21,952 nt of DNA, taken from the NCBI GenBank assembly GCA_016303235.1, contig JAEDMB010000014.1, positions 1-21,952 on the forward strand. The letters are read 5' to 3'. Origin of the DNA: Oscillospiraceae bacterium. GTDB lineage: Bacteria; Bacillota; Clostridia; Oscillospirales; Ruminococcaceae. Positions 6,653 to 15,045 of this stretch are shown piece by piece. The translations under genes were made by a program, and so were the position numbers. A model generated the notes under the pieces. It had not been told where the DNA came from. It did no database searches and was given only the letters and a program-made list of their open reading frames with translations. Numbering within the stretch: position 1 is the first letter of the stretch; every line of letters begins with the position of its first letter.

Positions 6653-7213
6653 TTAAATAAATTCAGAAAAGCAGTAATATAATATTACTGCCCCGGTCGG
6701 AACTGCAGAAAATCCGTATATATAAATCATGAAAAAAACAAGAACGGAAAAAATTACAGCGAAAATTTTCAGTATAATTTCCGCAATAAATTCGAGATTA
6801 AGCATTTCACCTATACAAAGAATTATACTTCCTCCGTCAAGATTTCTGAAAGGCAGAATATTGAATACAAACAGCATAAAATTAATTTGCGTGAAATCAC
6901 TGCAAAAAATTCCGGAAATAAAAATCAGAAGATTTAAAATCAATCCTCCCGAAAGAATAAAGAGCGAGCGTCCTGAGCTTATAAGATTTTCACGGCTCTG
7001 CATTATATTTATTCCGAGTCCGCTTATGAGAATACTTTTTATTTCAGCACCTGTAAAAAGCATTGCGAGAAGATGTCCAAGTTCATGAACTGCACATGCA
7101 GTAAAAAACATAATTATATTTCTGTAATTATTCGTCAAAAAAATAAGTGCCGTAAACATAAAGAAAGAAAAATCTATTTTAAAGTCGGCGGAAAGTATTC
7201 TGAATTTTATCAT
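6653..7213 (-). CDS. M50-family (site-2 protease-like) membrane metalloprotease
   Basis: A 186-residue multi-span membrane protein with zinc ligands HELGH at 43-47 in the second hydrophobic segment and the distal ligand motif NILPFRNLDGG at 118-128 (Asp126), the M50 signature. Additional hydrophobic segments lie at about 14-28, 85-104 and 135-165. It is short compared with RseP and has no PDZ domain, closer to SpoIVFB-type minimal S2P proteases. Members cut membrane-embedded substrates such as pro-sigma factors. The substrate here is unknown, but the overlapping upstream gene (ATGA, 4 bases) encodes a single-span membrane protein that is an obvious candidate partner. No clear terminator is seen downstream. 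Confidence 0.85.
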   Translation of the reverse strand: MIKFRILSADFKIDFSFFMFTALIFLTNNYRNIIMFFTACAVHELGHLLAMLFTGAEIKSILISGLGINIMQSRENLISSGRSLFILSGGLILNLLIFISGIFCSDFTQINFMLFVFNILPFRNLDGGSIILCIGEMLNLEFIAEIILKIFAVIFSVLVFFMIYIYGFSAVPTGAVILYYCFSEFI

Positions 7214-7488
7214 AAATAATCCGAAATATATGGAACTATATGTTCAGTATCTTTCATAAGCCTTTCAAGAATATTAAAAAGCTCACGGCATATCTGCGGA
7301 TAAAATATATTTGCAATAAAAAATCCGGCTGTAAGAAGTATGCAGATTACTGCCTGAACTGCTATAATTTCATCGGGCTTATTTGAATTTCTGCTCTCAT
7401 ACTTTTCACGGACTTCATCTATATCTGATTTTTCTTCTTCAAAAACTTCTTCCGGAACAGGAATTATATTTTCATTATCCTCTGACAT
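7210..7488 (-). CDS. Small single-span membrane protein of unknown function
   Basis: The product has 92 residues: an acidic N-terminal half (EEVFEEEKSDIDEVREKYE), one hydrophobic span near residues 42-62 (IIAVQAVICILLTAGFFIANIF) and a short C-terminal tail. There is no signal peptide, so it is probably N-in with a cytoplasmic acidic head. The frame can be extended to a GTG at 7497, but that overlaps the AGAGGTG ribosome binding site (7501-7495); the ATG at 7488 lies six bases after the site and is preferred. It overlaps the M50 protease start by 4 bases. Candidate roles are substrate, anchor or regulator of the protease. I do not recognise the family. Confidence 0.7.
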   Translation of the reverse strand: MSEDNENIIPVPEEVFEEEKSDIDEVREKYESRNSNKPDEIIAVQAVICILLTAGFFIANIFYPQICRELFNILERLMKDTEHIVPYISDYL

Positions 7489-7518
7489 AAAAATCACCTC
7501 TTATAAAATTCTATTGGG

Positions 7519-7527
7519 ATTATATCA
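7519..7527 (-). promoter_or_regulatory. Extended -10 element before the small membrane protein/M50 unit
   Basis: TGATATAAT on the minus strand (7527-7519) is an extended -10 box about 30 bases before the start codon. No recognisable -35 lies at the proper distance, because that position is occupied by the terminator stem of clpX. Confidence 0.45.
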
Positions 7528-7532
7528 GATTT

Positions 7533-7565
7533 AGAACAGAAAGGGCGGAAAGAAATTTTCCGCCC
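7533..7565 (-). terminator. Terminator after clpX
   Basis: GGGCGGAAA and TTTCCGCCC form a perfect 9-bp stem with a five-base loop; on the minus strand it is followed by TTTCTGTTCT, a moderately T-rich tail. It lies just after the clpX stop. Some read-through to the membrane protein/M50 unit is possible. Confidence 0.75.
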
Positions 7566-7573
7566 ATAAAAAA

Positions 7574-8854
7574 TTATTCTGCTTTAACAACTTCCTGATT
7601 CTGTCTGTTTATAAGCTTTGGCTTAAGAGTATTTACGCTTTCGGCAGTAATTATAACCTTTGCAACGCTTCCGTCAGACGGAACATTAAACATAGTATCC
7701 ATAAGGATTCCCTCAAGAATTGAACGCAGACCCCTTGCACCTGTTTTCTGAGCTATTGCCTTTTTAGCAATTTCAGCAAGTGCCTCGTCTTCAATTTCAA
7801 GTGACAAATCGTCATAGGAGAAAAGCTTTTTATACTGTTTGATAAGAGCGTTTTTAGGTTCGGTCATAATCCTGATGAGACTGTCTTCATCGAGTTCATC
7901 AAGAACAGTAATAATAGGAAGTCTGCCGATAAATTCCGGAACCATTCCGAATCTTACAAGGTCTTTCGGCACAACATGTCTGAAAACATTTTCATTCAGT
8001 TCGCTTTTTGACTTCATATCACTTTCAAATCCGATTGAAGTCTTTCCGATTCTTCTTTTGATAATTTTTTCAAGACCGTCAAAAGCACCACCGCATATAA
8101 ACAGAATATTCTGAGTATTTATCTGAATACATTCCTGATTGGGGTGTTTTCTTCCGCCCTGAGGTGGAACGTTTGAAATTGTACCTTCAACGATTTTGAG
8201 AAGTGACTGCTGAACGCCTTCACCGCTTACATCTCTCGTGAGGGAAGTATTTTCGGATTTTCTTGCAATCTTATCGATTTCATCAATATAGATAATGCCT
8301 CTCTGTGCAGCTTCAACATCATATTCAGCTGCCTGCAGAAGTCTTACAAGAACATTTTCAACATCATCTCCGACATATCCCGCCTCTGTTATGGTAGTAG
8401 CGTCAGCTATTGCGAAAGGAACGTTAAGCATTTTTGCAAGAGTCTGTGCAAGAAAAGTTTTTCCTACACCAGTAGGACCTAAAAGAAGGACATTGCTTTT
8501 CTGAATTTCGACACCGCTGTTGTCATTGGTTTCCCTCTGGCTGAGTATTCTTTTATAGTGGTTGTAAACTGCTACTGAAAGCGTAATTTTTGCGGAATCC
8601 TGACCTACTACATATTCATCGAGAAAGCTTTTTATTTCACGTGGCTTGAGCAGATTTATTTCAGAAAACTTACTTTTTGCCTTAGCCTTTGAAGGTTTTT
8701 TTTCCTTTTTGGGTTCAGAATCGCCGAAAAGCATATTATAGCAGTAACACACACATTCATCGCATATTCCGACATTGCCGGCAGTGAACATATTGTGAAC
8801 CTGGTCTTCGCCCTTTCCGCAGAAACAGCAGGTTGTATAGTCTCTTCCTGTCAT
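7574..8854 (-). CDS. clpX: ATP-dependent protease specificity subunit ClpX
   Basis: ClpX is a AAA+ unfoldase hexamer that delivers tagged or native substrates to ClpP. The 426 residues match the family. Seen: N-terminal zinc-binding domain with C9, C12, C31 and C34 (three extra cysteines lie close by), a Lys-rich linker at about 49-62, Walker A GPTGVGKT at 126-133, pore loop GYVGDD, Walker [12 protein letters not shown], the RKH-type loop GGRKHPNQ, the ClpP-docking IGF tripeptide (TSIGFESD), sensor 2 GARGLR and the C-terminal small domain. The start ATG follows the clpP stop by 7 bases, with AGAGG just upstream, so it is co-translated with clpP. The order tig-clpP-clpX is the classical cluster. 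A terminator follows. Confidence 0.98.
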   Translation of the reverse strand: MTGRDYTTCCFCGKGEDQVHNMFTAGNVGICDECVCYCYNMLFGDSEPKKEKKPSKAKAKSKFSEINLLKPREIKSFLDEYVVGQDSAKITLSVAVYNHYKRILSQRETNDNSGVEIQKSNVLLLGPTGVGKTFLAQTLAKMLNVPFAIADATTITEAGYVGDDVENVLVRLLQAAEYDVEAAQRGIIYIDEIDKIARKSENTSLTRDVSGEGVQQSLLKIVEGTISNVPPQGGRKHPNQECIQINTQNILFICGGAFDGLEKIIKRRIGKTSIGFESDMKSKSELNENVFRHVVPKDLVRFGMVPEFIGRLPIITVLDELDEDSLIRIMTEPKNALIKQYKKLFSYDDLSLEIEDEALAEIAKKAIAQKTGARGLRSILEGILMDTMFNVPSDGSVAKVIITAESVNTLKPKLINRQNQEVVKAE

Positions 8855-8861
8855 AGAAAAA

Positions 8862-9452
8862 TTACCTCTTTGCTATTACCTTATCGATAAGACCGTAATC
8901 GCATGCTTCCTGAGCATACATGAAGTTATCACGTTCAGTATCACGAGCGATTTCCTCTATTGACTTTCCGGTATTCTGTGCAAGAATCTCATTCATTTTC
9001 TGTCTTGTTCTTACAAGGTGGTCAGACTGGATTTTAATGTCAGTACACTGTCCGGAAAGACCGCCAGAAATAAGAGGCTGATGAATCATAATTTCACTGT
9101 TAGGCAGAGCCATTCTCTTTCCCTTAGCACCTGCCGAAAGCAGAAAAGCCCCCATAGAAGCAGCCATACCAATACAGATAGTAGATACATCGCACTTGAT
9201 ATAGTTCATAGTATCGTATATAGCCATTCCGGAAGTTATAGAACCGCCCGGGCTGTTTATATAAAGTGAAATATCCTTTTCATTGTCCTGACTTTCGAGG
9301 TAGAGGAGCTGTGCAACAATTACGCTTGCGGTAGCATCGTTTACCTGGTCGGAAAGCATAATAATTCTGTCATTAAGCAGACGGGAATATATATCATAAG
9401 ACCTCTCTCCCCTGCTTGTCTGTTCCACTACATAAGGCACTAAAACGCTCAT
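8862..9452 (-). CDS. clpP: ATP-dependent Clp protease proteolytic subunit ClpP
   Basis: The product is a self-compartmentalising serine protease that forms a double heptamer and pairs with ClpX. Counting from the chosen ATG, the triad is Ser99 (GMAASMGA), His124 (IMIHQP) and Asp175 (DTERD). The frame extends to 9479, but AAAGGAG at 9467-9461 is eight bases before the ATG at 9452, and [20 protein letters not shown] is the usual ClpP beginning, giving 196 residues. Between His and Asp the loop reads [15 protein letters not shown], two residues longer than in E. coli ClpP; this is near the handle region. It lies 80 bases after tig, separated by a hairpin, and is followed at once by clpX. Confidence 0.98.
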   Translation of the reverse strand: MSVLVPYVVEQTSRGERSYDIYSRLLNDRIIMLSDQVNDATASVIVAQLLYLESQDNEKDISLYINSPGGSITSGMAIYDTMNYIKCDVSTICIGMAASMGAFLLSAGAKGKRMALPNSEIMIHQPLISGGLSGQCTDIKIQSDHLVRTRQKMNEILAQNTGKSIEEIARDTERDNFMYAQEACDYGLIDKVIAKR

Positions 9453-9480
9453 TCTGGTTTCTCCTTTCAGATTTTGCAAA

Positions 9481-9508
9481 TCCCCGTAAAGGCAATGCTG
9501 TACGGGGA
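9481..9508 (-). other. Intercistronic stem-loop between tig and clpP
   Basis: TCCCCGTA and TACGGGGA form a perfect 8-bp stem with a 12-base loop. The minus-strand tail is TTTGC only, too weak for a good terminator. It is better read as an RNA-stability or processing element that could set different tig and clpPX levels. Confidence 0.65.
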
Positions 9509-9532
9509 GTATGCGTTAATTTATTTAAAAAA

Positions 9533-10870
9533 TTATTCAGCGTCAGTATTTTCAGCTGTATCAGCCTCAGCATTTTCTGATTCTTCAGAATTATCTATAA
9601 CTGCACTGTCCTTTACGAGTTCGATAGCTCTCTGAACTTTCATGTCCTCTTTATATTCTTCAGCAGGAATGAAACGCTTAATCATATCGAGGGACATTTT
9701 GTTAGCTTCAGCCATTTCAGTAAGGCTTGCATCAACTTCTTCATCAGTAACCTGAATGTTTTCGAGTTCAGCGATTTTTTCGAGAGCGAGGCGGAGCTTA
9801 ACTTCGCTGACAGCTCTTTCACGGTATGTATCTCTGAGTGAATCCATATCCATACCTGTATACTGGAGATAGAGGTCAAGTTTCATATTATTCTGGTGGA
9901 GCTGCTGGTCAAAAGCATTTATAAGTGAATCGATTCTTCTCTCATACATGCAGTTAGGAATAGGACTGTCAACCTTTTCGATAAGAGAATTCATAATAGA
10001 ATTTTCAAATCCTGCTTCAGCCTGATTTTTAGCAGCTTCTTCGAGCTTTGCTCTGATATCAGCCTTGTATTCGTCAACAGTATTGAATTCAGTAGCGTCC
10101 TTGATAAGGTCGTCATTGATTTCGGGGAGTTCCTCAAAGCTGATTGACTTTATTTTACACTTGAAAACAGCTTCCTTGCCGGCATATTCTTCCATCTGAT
10201 AAGTTTCGGGGAAAGTTACATTAACATCGAAATCTTCGTCAATGCTGTGGCCTGCAACCTGTTCTTCAAAGCCGGGAATAAACTGACCGCTACCGAGTCT
10301 GAGCGGGTGGTCTTCGCCCTTACCGCCTTCAAAAGCCTCATCACCGAAGAAGCCTTCAAAGTCGAGGATAACTTCATCGCCCATCTGAGCCGGTCTGTCG
10401 TCAACGGAAACGAGTCTTGCATTTTTCTTTCTGATATTGTAAATCTGGTTTTCTATATCTTCTTCAGTGATTTCCTTTACTTTCTTAGGAGCTTTTATAC
10501 CCTTGTAATCGCTGATAGAGATTTCAGGCTTTGTAACGCATACAGCCTTAAGTTCAACGCCGTTTGCCTTGTCAACAGAAAGGAGTTCAACAGAAGGTCT
10601 GTCAACGAGGTCGAGTTTCAGTTCAGCAACAGCGGAATCGATTTCAGCGGGGAGAAGGCTGTTTATAGCGTCCTCATAGAAAACGCCTTCGCCGTATTCC
10701 TTTTCAATAAGCTTTCTGGGAGCCTTGCCCTTTCTGAATCCCTTAAGCTGTATAGTTTTCTTCTGTTTCTGATAAATCTTTTCAACAGCTGACTCAAAAG
10801 TATCAGCATCGATAGTAATAATCAGTTCGGTTGTGTTTACATCTGTTTTATTTGATGATTTTAAACTCAT
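9533..10870 (-). CDS. tig: Trigger factor (ribosome-associated chaperone)
   Basis: Trigger factor binds ribosomal protein L23 at the exit tunnel and shields nascent chains. The 445 residues fit the family. The ribosome-docking signature GFRKGKAPRK is at 44-53, the FKBP-type prolyl isomerase domain is in the middle (GDEVILDFEGFFGDEAFEGGKGEDHPLRLG shows its typical motifs), and a long helical C-terminal arm ends in an acidic tail (EESENAEADTAENTDAE). The frame is open to 10909, but GGAGG at 10885-10881 lies ten bases before the ATG at 10870, and family members start near this point. An extended -10 promoter lies upstream. tig leads the tig-clpP-clpX cluster. Confidence 0.97.
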   Translation of the reverse strand: MSLKSSNKTDVNTTELIITIDADTFESAVEKIYQKQKKTIQLKGFRKGKAPRKLIEKEYGEGVFYEDAINSLLPAEIDSAVAELKLDLVDRPSVELLSVDKANGVELKAVCVTKPEISISDYKGIKAPKKVKEITEEDIENQIYNIRKKNARLVSVDDRPAQMGDEVILDFEGFFGDEAFEGGKGEDHPLRLGSGQFIPGFEEQVAGHSIDEDFDVNVTFPETYQMEEYAGKEAVFKCKIKSISFEELPEINDDLIKDATEFNTVDEYKADIRAKLEEAAKNQAEAGFENSIMNSLIEKVDSPIPNCMYERRIDSLINAFDQQLHQNNMKLDLYLQYTGMDMDSLRDTYRERAVSEVKLRLALEKIAELENIQVTDEEVDASLTEMAEANKMSLDMIKRFIPAEEYKEDMKVQRAIELVKDSAVIDNSEESENAEADTAENTDAE

Positions 10871-10914
10871 TTTTAAAAATCCTCCATTAAATTTATAGGG
10901 TGAACGCACTAATT

Positions 10915-10923
10915 ATTATAGCA
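10915..10923 (-). promoter_or_regulatory. Extended -10 promoter of tig-clpP-clpX
   Basis: TGCTATAAT on the minus strand (10923-10915) is an extended -10; the best -35 at 17-base spacing is TGGAAA, which is weak. The leader is about 40 bases. No CtsR-type direct heptads were recognised, so stress control of this unit is not evident. Confidence 0.6.
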
Positions 10924-10976
10924 CATTAATTTATTTTTTTCCATAGTTTTTTTTGACTTCTGCATTTTTTACAGTT

Positions 10977-11666
10977 TTAAAGTATTTTATACGGAATAAA
11001 TTGTAAAAAATCACTTGAAATCAATCTGAAATCTATACCGTCATAAATACCCTGAACGGCTGAAGCGTGACCTTTTCCGTGAATATGACCGTAAAAGCAT
11101 TTTTTTATTTTGTATTTATAAAGAATATCAAGAATATCATAATTGAAACTGCTTTCAAAAATCGGCGGATAGTGCATAAAAACTATTGGTTCGAGATTTT
11201 CGGAAAGTGCGGATAATATGGACGTTTCAAGTCTGCCCGCCTCTCTCGCAAGAACTTTCGCATCAGCAGGTTCATCGGGCATATTTATCCAGCCTCTTGT
11301 ACCGCATATTCCGTAATTCTCATATTTAAAGTGATTATTATGCAGTAAATTCAGATTGCTGAAATTATTTTCGTCAAAAAATTTTTTTACTTTATTCTGA
11401 GTAGTCCACCAGTAATCGTGATTGCCTTTGACAAGAATTTTATTTCCCGTCAGGCTGTTGAGAAATTCAAAATCCGCAGTAGATTCCTTTAAAGTCATAC
11501 CCCAGCAAAAATCACCTGCAATTACAACAGTATCATCGGGTTTTATAAGCTCAAGCCAGTTTTTTCTGATACGCTCATGGTAATCTTTCCAGCCGTTGAA
11601 TATTGTCATAGTTTTTTCGGGAATACCGAATGACAAATGCAGGTCAGAAATTGCATAAAGGCTCAT
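10977..11666 (-). CDS. Calcineurin-like metallophosphoesterase
   Basis: A 229-residue cytoplasmic two-metal phosphoesterase. Seen: DLH at 8-10, GD at 51-52, GNHD at 81-84, the HYPP histidine at 165 and GHIHG at 193-197, together the complete ligand set. The substrate is not predictable; related small proteins act on phosphodiesters or nucleotides. The start ATG shares its first base with the thrC stop (TGATG), so translation is coupled to thrC. No terminator was found in the 53 bases after the gene, so transcripts may run into tig. The complete metal set argues it is active; physiological role unknown. Confidence 0.85.
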   Translation of the reverse strand: MSLYAISDLHLSFGIPEKTMTIFNGWKDYHERIRKNWLELIKPDDTVVIAGDFCWGMTLKESTADFEFLNSLTGNKILVKGNHDYWWTTQNKVKKFFDENNFSNLNLLHNNHFKYENYGICGTRGWINMPDEPADAKVLAREAGRLETSILSALSENLEPIVFMHYPPIFESSFNYDILDILYKYKIKKCFYGHIHGKGHASAVQGIYDGIDFRLISSDFLQFIPYKIL

Positions 11667-13159
11667 CAGAGTCCGAGTCCTTTCAGAACATATGATTTCA
11701 TATCAGATTTTTCGATAGAATCATTGAATCTTCTTTCCTTGGTTTTAAGGCTTGCAAGAGATTCAGGAACATCAAGCTTTGAAAGTTCGTTAAGGCGGTC
11801 AATCATATCATATTCATCAAGAGAAGATTTCTGATTTTCAATAGCTTCAAGAACGCTTGCACTGAATTTATACGGGCTTGCAGTAGATGCGATAACAGTC
11901 TTTGTTGTGTCGCCTGTTTCGTTTTTGTAGTCCTGATATACCTTTACGGCAACAGCTGTATGCGTATCACATGTATATGAATACTTTGCATAAATATCAT
12001 GAATAGTTTTCTTTGTATCCTCATCATCGCAGAAACCGGCATAAAATTCTGACTGAAGAAGTTTTTTAACTTCATCGGTAACTTCATATCTGCCTGTTTC
12101 AGCAAGCTGTCCGAACCACTCTTTAATCTGTGAATCATTTCCGCCTGTAAGGAGATAGAGAAGTCTTTCGAGGTTGCTTGAAATAAGAATATCCATTGAC
12201 GGCGAGCATGTAGCGTGGAACTGTCTGTTCCTGTCATAAACGCCGGTATTTATAAAGTCTGTAAGAACATTGTTGATATTTGAAGCACAGATTAATTTTG
12301 CAATCGGAACACCCATATGTTTAGCATAATATGCAGCAAGAATGTTTCCGAAATTTCCCGTCGGAACTACAACGTTGATTTTGTCACCCATTTTGATTTC
12401 ACCGTCAGCAACGAGTGAAGCATATGATGATACATAGTATACAATCTGCGGAACGAGTCTGCCCCAGTTAATTGAATTTGCACTTGAGAACATCATTGAA
12501 TTTCCGTCAAGCTTTGATTTTACATCATTGTCAGTAAAAATAGCCTTGACACCGTTCTGACAGTCGTCAAAATTGCCTTTTATAGCACAAACTCCGACAT
12601 TTCCGCCCTCCTGAGTAGTCATCTGGCGTTTCTGCATAGGGCTTACACCCTGTTCGGGATAGAATACAAGAATCTGTGTACCCTCAACGTCCTTGAATCC
12701 TTCAAGAGCAGCCTTTCCGGTATCGCCGGAAGTAGCAACAAGGATTACTATTTTTTTGTCGAGATTTATTTTCTTTGCGGAAGTTGTAAGGAAATAAGGA
12801 AGTATCTGAAGTGCCATATCCTTGAATGCACATGTAGGGCCGTGCCATAATTCAAGCATATATGTACCGTCAAAAAGATGTGCAATTTCCGCAATATTTT
12901 CTGTATCGAAATTCTTTGTGCTGTATGCGTTGTCGGTGCAGTAATGAATTTCAGCGTCAGTAAAATCAGTAAGATACTTGCGGAATATTTCAAAAGCTCT
13001 GTCAGCGTATGACATTCCGGCAAGCTTTTCGATTTCATCAAAAGTAATTTCGGGAATTGATTCCGGAACGAAAAGACCTCCGTCAGCAGAAATTCCCTGT
13101 GTTATAGCTTCAGCACTTGTTATTTTAACATTGCTGTTTCTGGTGCTTTTGTAAAACAT
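11666..13159 (-). CDS. thrC: Threonine synthase
   Basis: A PLP enzyme converting O-phospho-L-homoserine to L-threonine. The 497-residue length, the start MFYKSTRNSN and the PLP-lysine motif HGPTCAFKDMALQ (Lys113) place it with the long, E. coli/yeast-like form rather than the shorter plant-like form. VATSGDTGKAALEGF and PTGNFGNILAAYYAK are phosphate-binding glycine loops. The frame can be extended to a GTG at 13168, but that overlaps the AGGGTG ribosome binding site; the ATG at 13159 is preferred. It lies 14 bases after yraN without a terminator. Its place in a ribosome/secretion operon is not the usual threonine-operon context, and no other amino-acid genes are present. Confidence 0.96.
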   Translation of the reverse strand: MFYKSTRNSNVKITSAEAITQGISADGGLFVPESIPEITFDEIEKLAGMSYADRAFEIFRKYLTDFTDAEIHYCTDNAYSTKNFDTENIAEIAHLFDGTYMLELWHGPTCAFKDMALQILPYFLTTSAKKINLDKKIVILVATSGDTGKAALEGFKDVEGTQILVFYPEQGVSPMQKRQMTTQEGGNVGVCAIKGNFDDCQNGVKAIFTDNDVKSKLDGNSMMFSSANSINWGRLVPQIVYYVSSYASLVADGEIKMGDKINVVVPTGNFGNILAAYYAKHMGVPIAKLICASNINNVLTDFINTGVYDRNRQFHATCSPSMDILISSNLERLLYLLTGGNDSQIKEWFGQLAETGRYEVTDEVKKLLQSEFYAGFCDDEDTKKTIHDIYAKYSYTCDTHTAVAVKVYQDYKNETGDTTKTVIASTASPYKFSASVLEAIENQKSSLDEYDMIDRLNELSKLDVPESLASLKTKERRFNDSIEKSDMKSYVLKGLGL

Positions 13160-13173
13160 ATATATCACCCTTT

Positions 13174-13557
13174 TTAAAAATTATAGCCTGTAAGGTCGAA
13201 GGCATTTTGCAGATAGTTTATATCAAGAATCTGACCGTCAAGAGCAGTAACCTCCGCAACATCGAACCTCGGCTGTAAACTGCATGGATATTTAAGAAGA
13301 TAATCGGTTGCAGTTTTTATAATAAGATTTCTTTTTTTCTGATTTACGGCATCTAATCCCGAAACCATAGAATCAGGCTTTCTTGTCTTGACTTCAACGA
13401 ATATGATATATTCACCGTATGAGGCGATTATGTCAATTTCACCGCCTCTTATTCTGTAATTGCGTGAAAGTATGGTATACCCTGCATTTTCAAGATATTC
13501 TGAAACGGCATTTTCGCCGAGTTTTCCGGTATCAGTCTGATTTTTCATGCTGTGCAT
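13174..13557 (-). CDS. yraN: YraN/UPF0102 family endonuclease-like protein
   Basis: A small protein of 127 residues with the restriction-endonuclease-like fold of UPF0102. Counted from the second Met (13548), GE lies at 11-12, RGGEIDIIA at 34-42 and FVEVKTR at 50-56, matching the E-D-EVK active-site pattern. It resembles Holliday-junction-resolvase-type nucleases and is often coded beside rnhB, as here. The start is uncertain: ATG at 13557 overlaps rnhB by 26 bases, ATG at 13548 by 17; neither has a clear ribosome binding site, so translation probably depends on ribosomes terminating rnhB. The cellular role is not established for most members. Confidence 0.9.
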   Translation of the reverse strand: MHSMKNQTDTGKLGENAVSEYLENAGYTILSRNYRIRGGEIDIIASYGEYIIFVEVKTRKPDSMVSGLDAVNQKKRNLIIKTATDYLLKYPCSLQPRFDVAEVTALDGQILDINYLQNAFDLTGYNF

Positions 13558-14161
13558 AGAATTTTTTCAGAAATGATTTTCTGTGAATATCGCTTGCACC
13601 GTATTTTTCAAGCATATCATAATGAAGTTTAGTAGGATATCCCTTATGCTTTTCAAACATATACTGCGGATATTTTTCAGAAATTTCTTTCATATATCTG
13701 TCTCTTGCAACTTTTGCAAGAATTGATGCCGATGCAATTGAAGCTGACTTTGCATCACCCTTGACAATACATTCGCACCTGCACGACATACCGGAAGGGA
13801 TTTTGTTTCCGTCAACAAGAACTATATCGGGAACTATTGAAAGTCCTTCAACAGCTCTTTTCATAGCAAGCATTGATGCCTGAAGTATATTAATACTGTC
13901 TATTTCGGAAACTGATGCCGTAGCTATGCAGTAAGTCAGGGATTTCTGAATTATTTCATCAAAAAGGCTTTCACGTTTTTTTTCAGAAAGTTTTTTGCTG
14001 TCATTGATACCGTCTATAAATACATCTTCACGAAAAATCACGGCTGAAGCGTAGACATCACCTGCAAGAGGGCCTCTGCCTGCCTCATCGACACCGCATA
14101 TTATTTTATTTCCGCAACGGATTTGATTATCATATTCAAATAATGATTTGCTGTCAGTCAT
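13532..14161 (-). CDS. rnhB: Ribonuclease HII
   Basis: Ribonuclease HII cleaves RNA in RNA-DNA hybrids and single ribonucleotides embedded in DNA. The chosen product has 209 residues. Catalytic acids: Asp25 and Glu26 (GVDEAGRGPLAG), Asp117 (VLVDGN) and Asp154 (ILAKVARDRYM). DSKKLSEKKR and HKGYPTKLHYDML are family motifs. The frame is open to 14221, but that region is rbgA coding sequence; GGAGG at 14175-14171 lies nine bases before the ATG at 14161, giving an 8-base overlap with rbgA. This is the standard Firmicute rbgA-rnhB arrangement. Identification is secure. Confidence 0.97.
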   Translation of the reverse strand: MTDSKSLFEYDNQIRCGNKIICGVDEAGRGPLAGDVYASAVIFREDVFIDGINDSKKLSEKKRESLFDEIIQKSLTYCIATASVSEIDSINILQASMLAMKRAVEGLSIVPDIVLVDGNKIPSGMSCRCECIVKGDAKSASIASASILAKVARDRYMKEISEKYPQYMFEKHKGYPTKLHYDMLEKYGASDIHRKSFLKKFYAQHEKSD

Positions 14162-15032
14162 TTTTATTGTCCTCCGGAAGTTCAAGAGTAATTCTTCCGA
14201 GCTTTCCGGCTCTGAACTCATCTATAACAGTTATTGCGATTCGTTCGGTATTTACTTCACCGCCCGAAATAAGCATGCCACGCTTTTTCCCTGTTTTTTC
14301 GAGGAGAATATATCCTTCATCGAAATCATCAAAATCTATTTTATAGCGTTCCCTTAGTTTTTCGGGATAGTTTTCGGCAAGGAATTTAAGGAGCTTTGAT
14401 GCAAGCGTTTCAATATCAAGTATATCGTCCTTTATAGCACCCGTAAATGCAAGACGGCATGCAACATTCTGGTCATCAAATTTAGGCCAGAGAACTCCGG
14501 GCATATCAAGCATTTCAACGCCTGTGCCGATTTTAACCCACTGCTTGTCCCTTGTAACTCCGGGGCGGTCTTCTGCCTTAGCTTTTTTAGAACCTGCCAT
14601 TTTGTTTATAAAAGATGATTTTCCGACATTGGGTATTCCTACAATCATCAGGCGGAGAGGCTTTCCCTTTATGCCTTTTTCCTCATATTTCTGAAGAAGT
14701 GATTTTAAAAGCTGATTTTTTACAGCGGGAATAAAGTTTTTTACTCCCTTACCGCTTTTGCAGTCGGCAGATATAGCAGTTATATTCTGACTTCTGAAAT
14801 ATGCAAGCCATTTTTCGGTAATTTTTTCGTCGGCGAGGTCAGATTTATTAAGAATAACCATTCTTGGCTTTCCTGCCGTCAGCCTGTCCATTTCGGGATT
14901 CCGGCTTGAAAGAGGAGTTCTTGCGTCAAGAATTTCCACAACGGCATCAACAAGAGACAGATTTGATTTTATAAGTCGTCTTGTTTTAGCCATATGTCCC
15001 GGAAACCACTGTATATTTTTCATATCTTCCAT
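14154..15032 (-). CDS. rbgA: Ribosome biogenesis GTPase RbgA (YlqF)
   Basis: A circularly permuted GTPase required late in 50S subunit assembly. The 292 residues show the permuted motif order: G4 NKSD at 62-65, then G1 GIPNVGKSS at 132-140, G2 in RPGVT at 156-160 and G3 DMPG at 176-179. The N-terminus QWFPGHMAKTRR is characteristic of RbgA, and a C-terminal helical domain follows. The ATG at 15032 is preferred over that at 15023 because GAGGGG lies nine bases before it, within the end of lepB. It lies 13 bases after the second lepB and in the same operon as rplS, another 50S component. Confidence 0.96.
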   Translation of the reverse strand: MEDMKNIQWFPGHMAKTRRLIKSNLSLVDAVVEILDARTPLSSRNPEMDRLTAGKPRMVILNKSDLADEKITEKWLAYFRSQNITAISADCKSGKGVKNFIPAVKNQLLKSLLQKYEEKGIKGKPLRLMIVGIPNVGKSSFINKMAGSKKAKAEDRPGVTRDKQWVKIGTGVEMLDMPGVLWPKFDDQNVACRLAFTGAIKDDILDIETLASKLLKFLAENYPEKLRERYKIDFDDFDEGYILLEKTGKKRGMLISGGEVNTERIAITVIDEFRAGKLGRITLELPEDNKND

Positions 15033-15045
15033 ATTTTTAAACCCC

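Noticed and set aside
6729..7088. 119-codon + strand frame opposite the M50 protease
   Set aside because: The minus-strand gene has HELGH and distal ligand motifs; the + strand product is a basic, low-complexity shadow.
9453..9479. Longer ClpP N-terminus starting at 9479
   Set aside because: It would cover the AAAGGAG site that serves the ATG at 9452, and the extra residues are not ClpP-like.
10247..10792. 181-codon open frame on the + strand opposite tig
   Set aside because: It lies wholly antisense to the well-conserved trigger factor gene, has no ribosome binding site or recognisable domain, and reflects codon bias of the real gene.
13160..13168. GTG start for threonine synthase at 13168
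   Set aside because: The GTG is part of the ribosome binding site itself; the same pattern (GTG within the site, ATG 6-8 bases on) occurs at 5225, 7497 and 16305 and is rejected in each case.
14162..14221. Longer RNase HII N-terminus starting at 14221
   Set aside because: The added 20 residues are encoded within rbgA and precede a good GGAGG site for the ATG at 14161.
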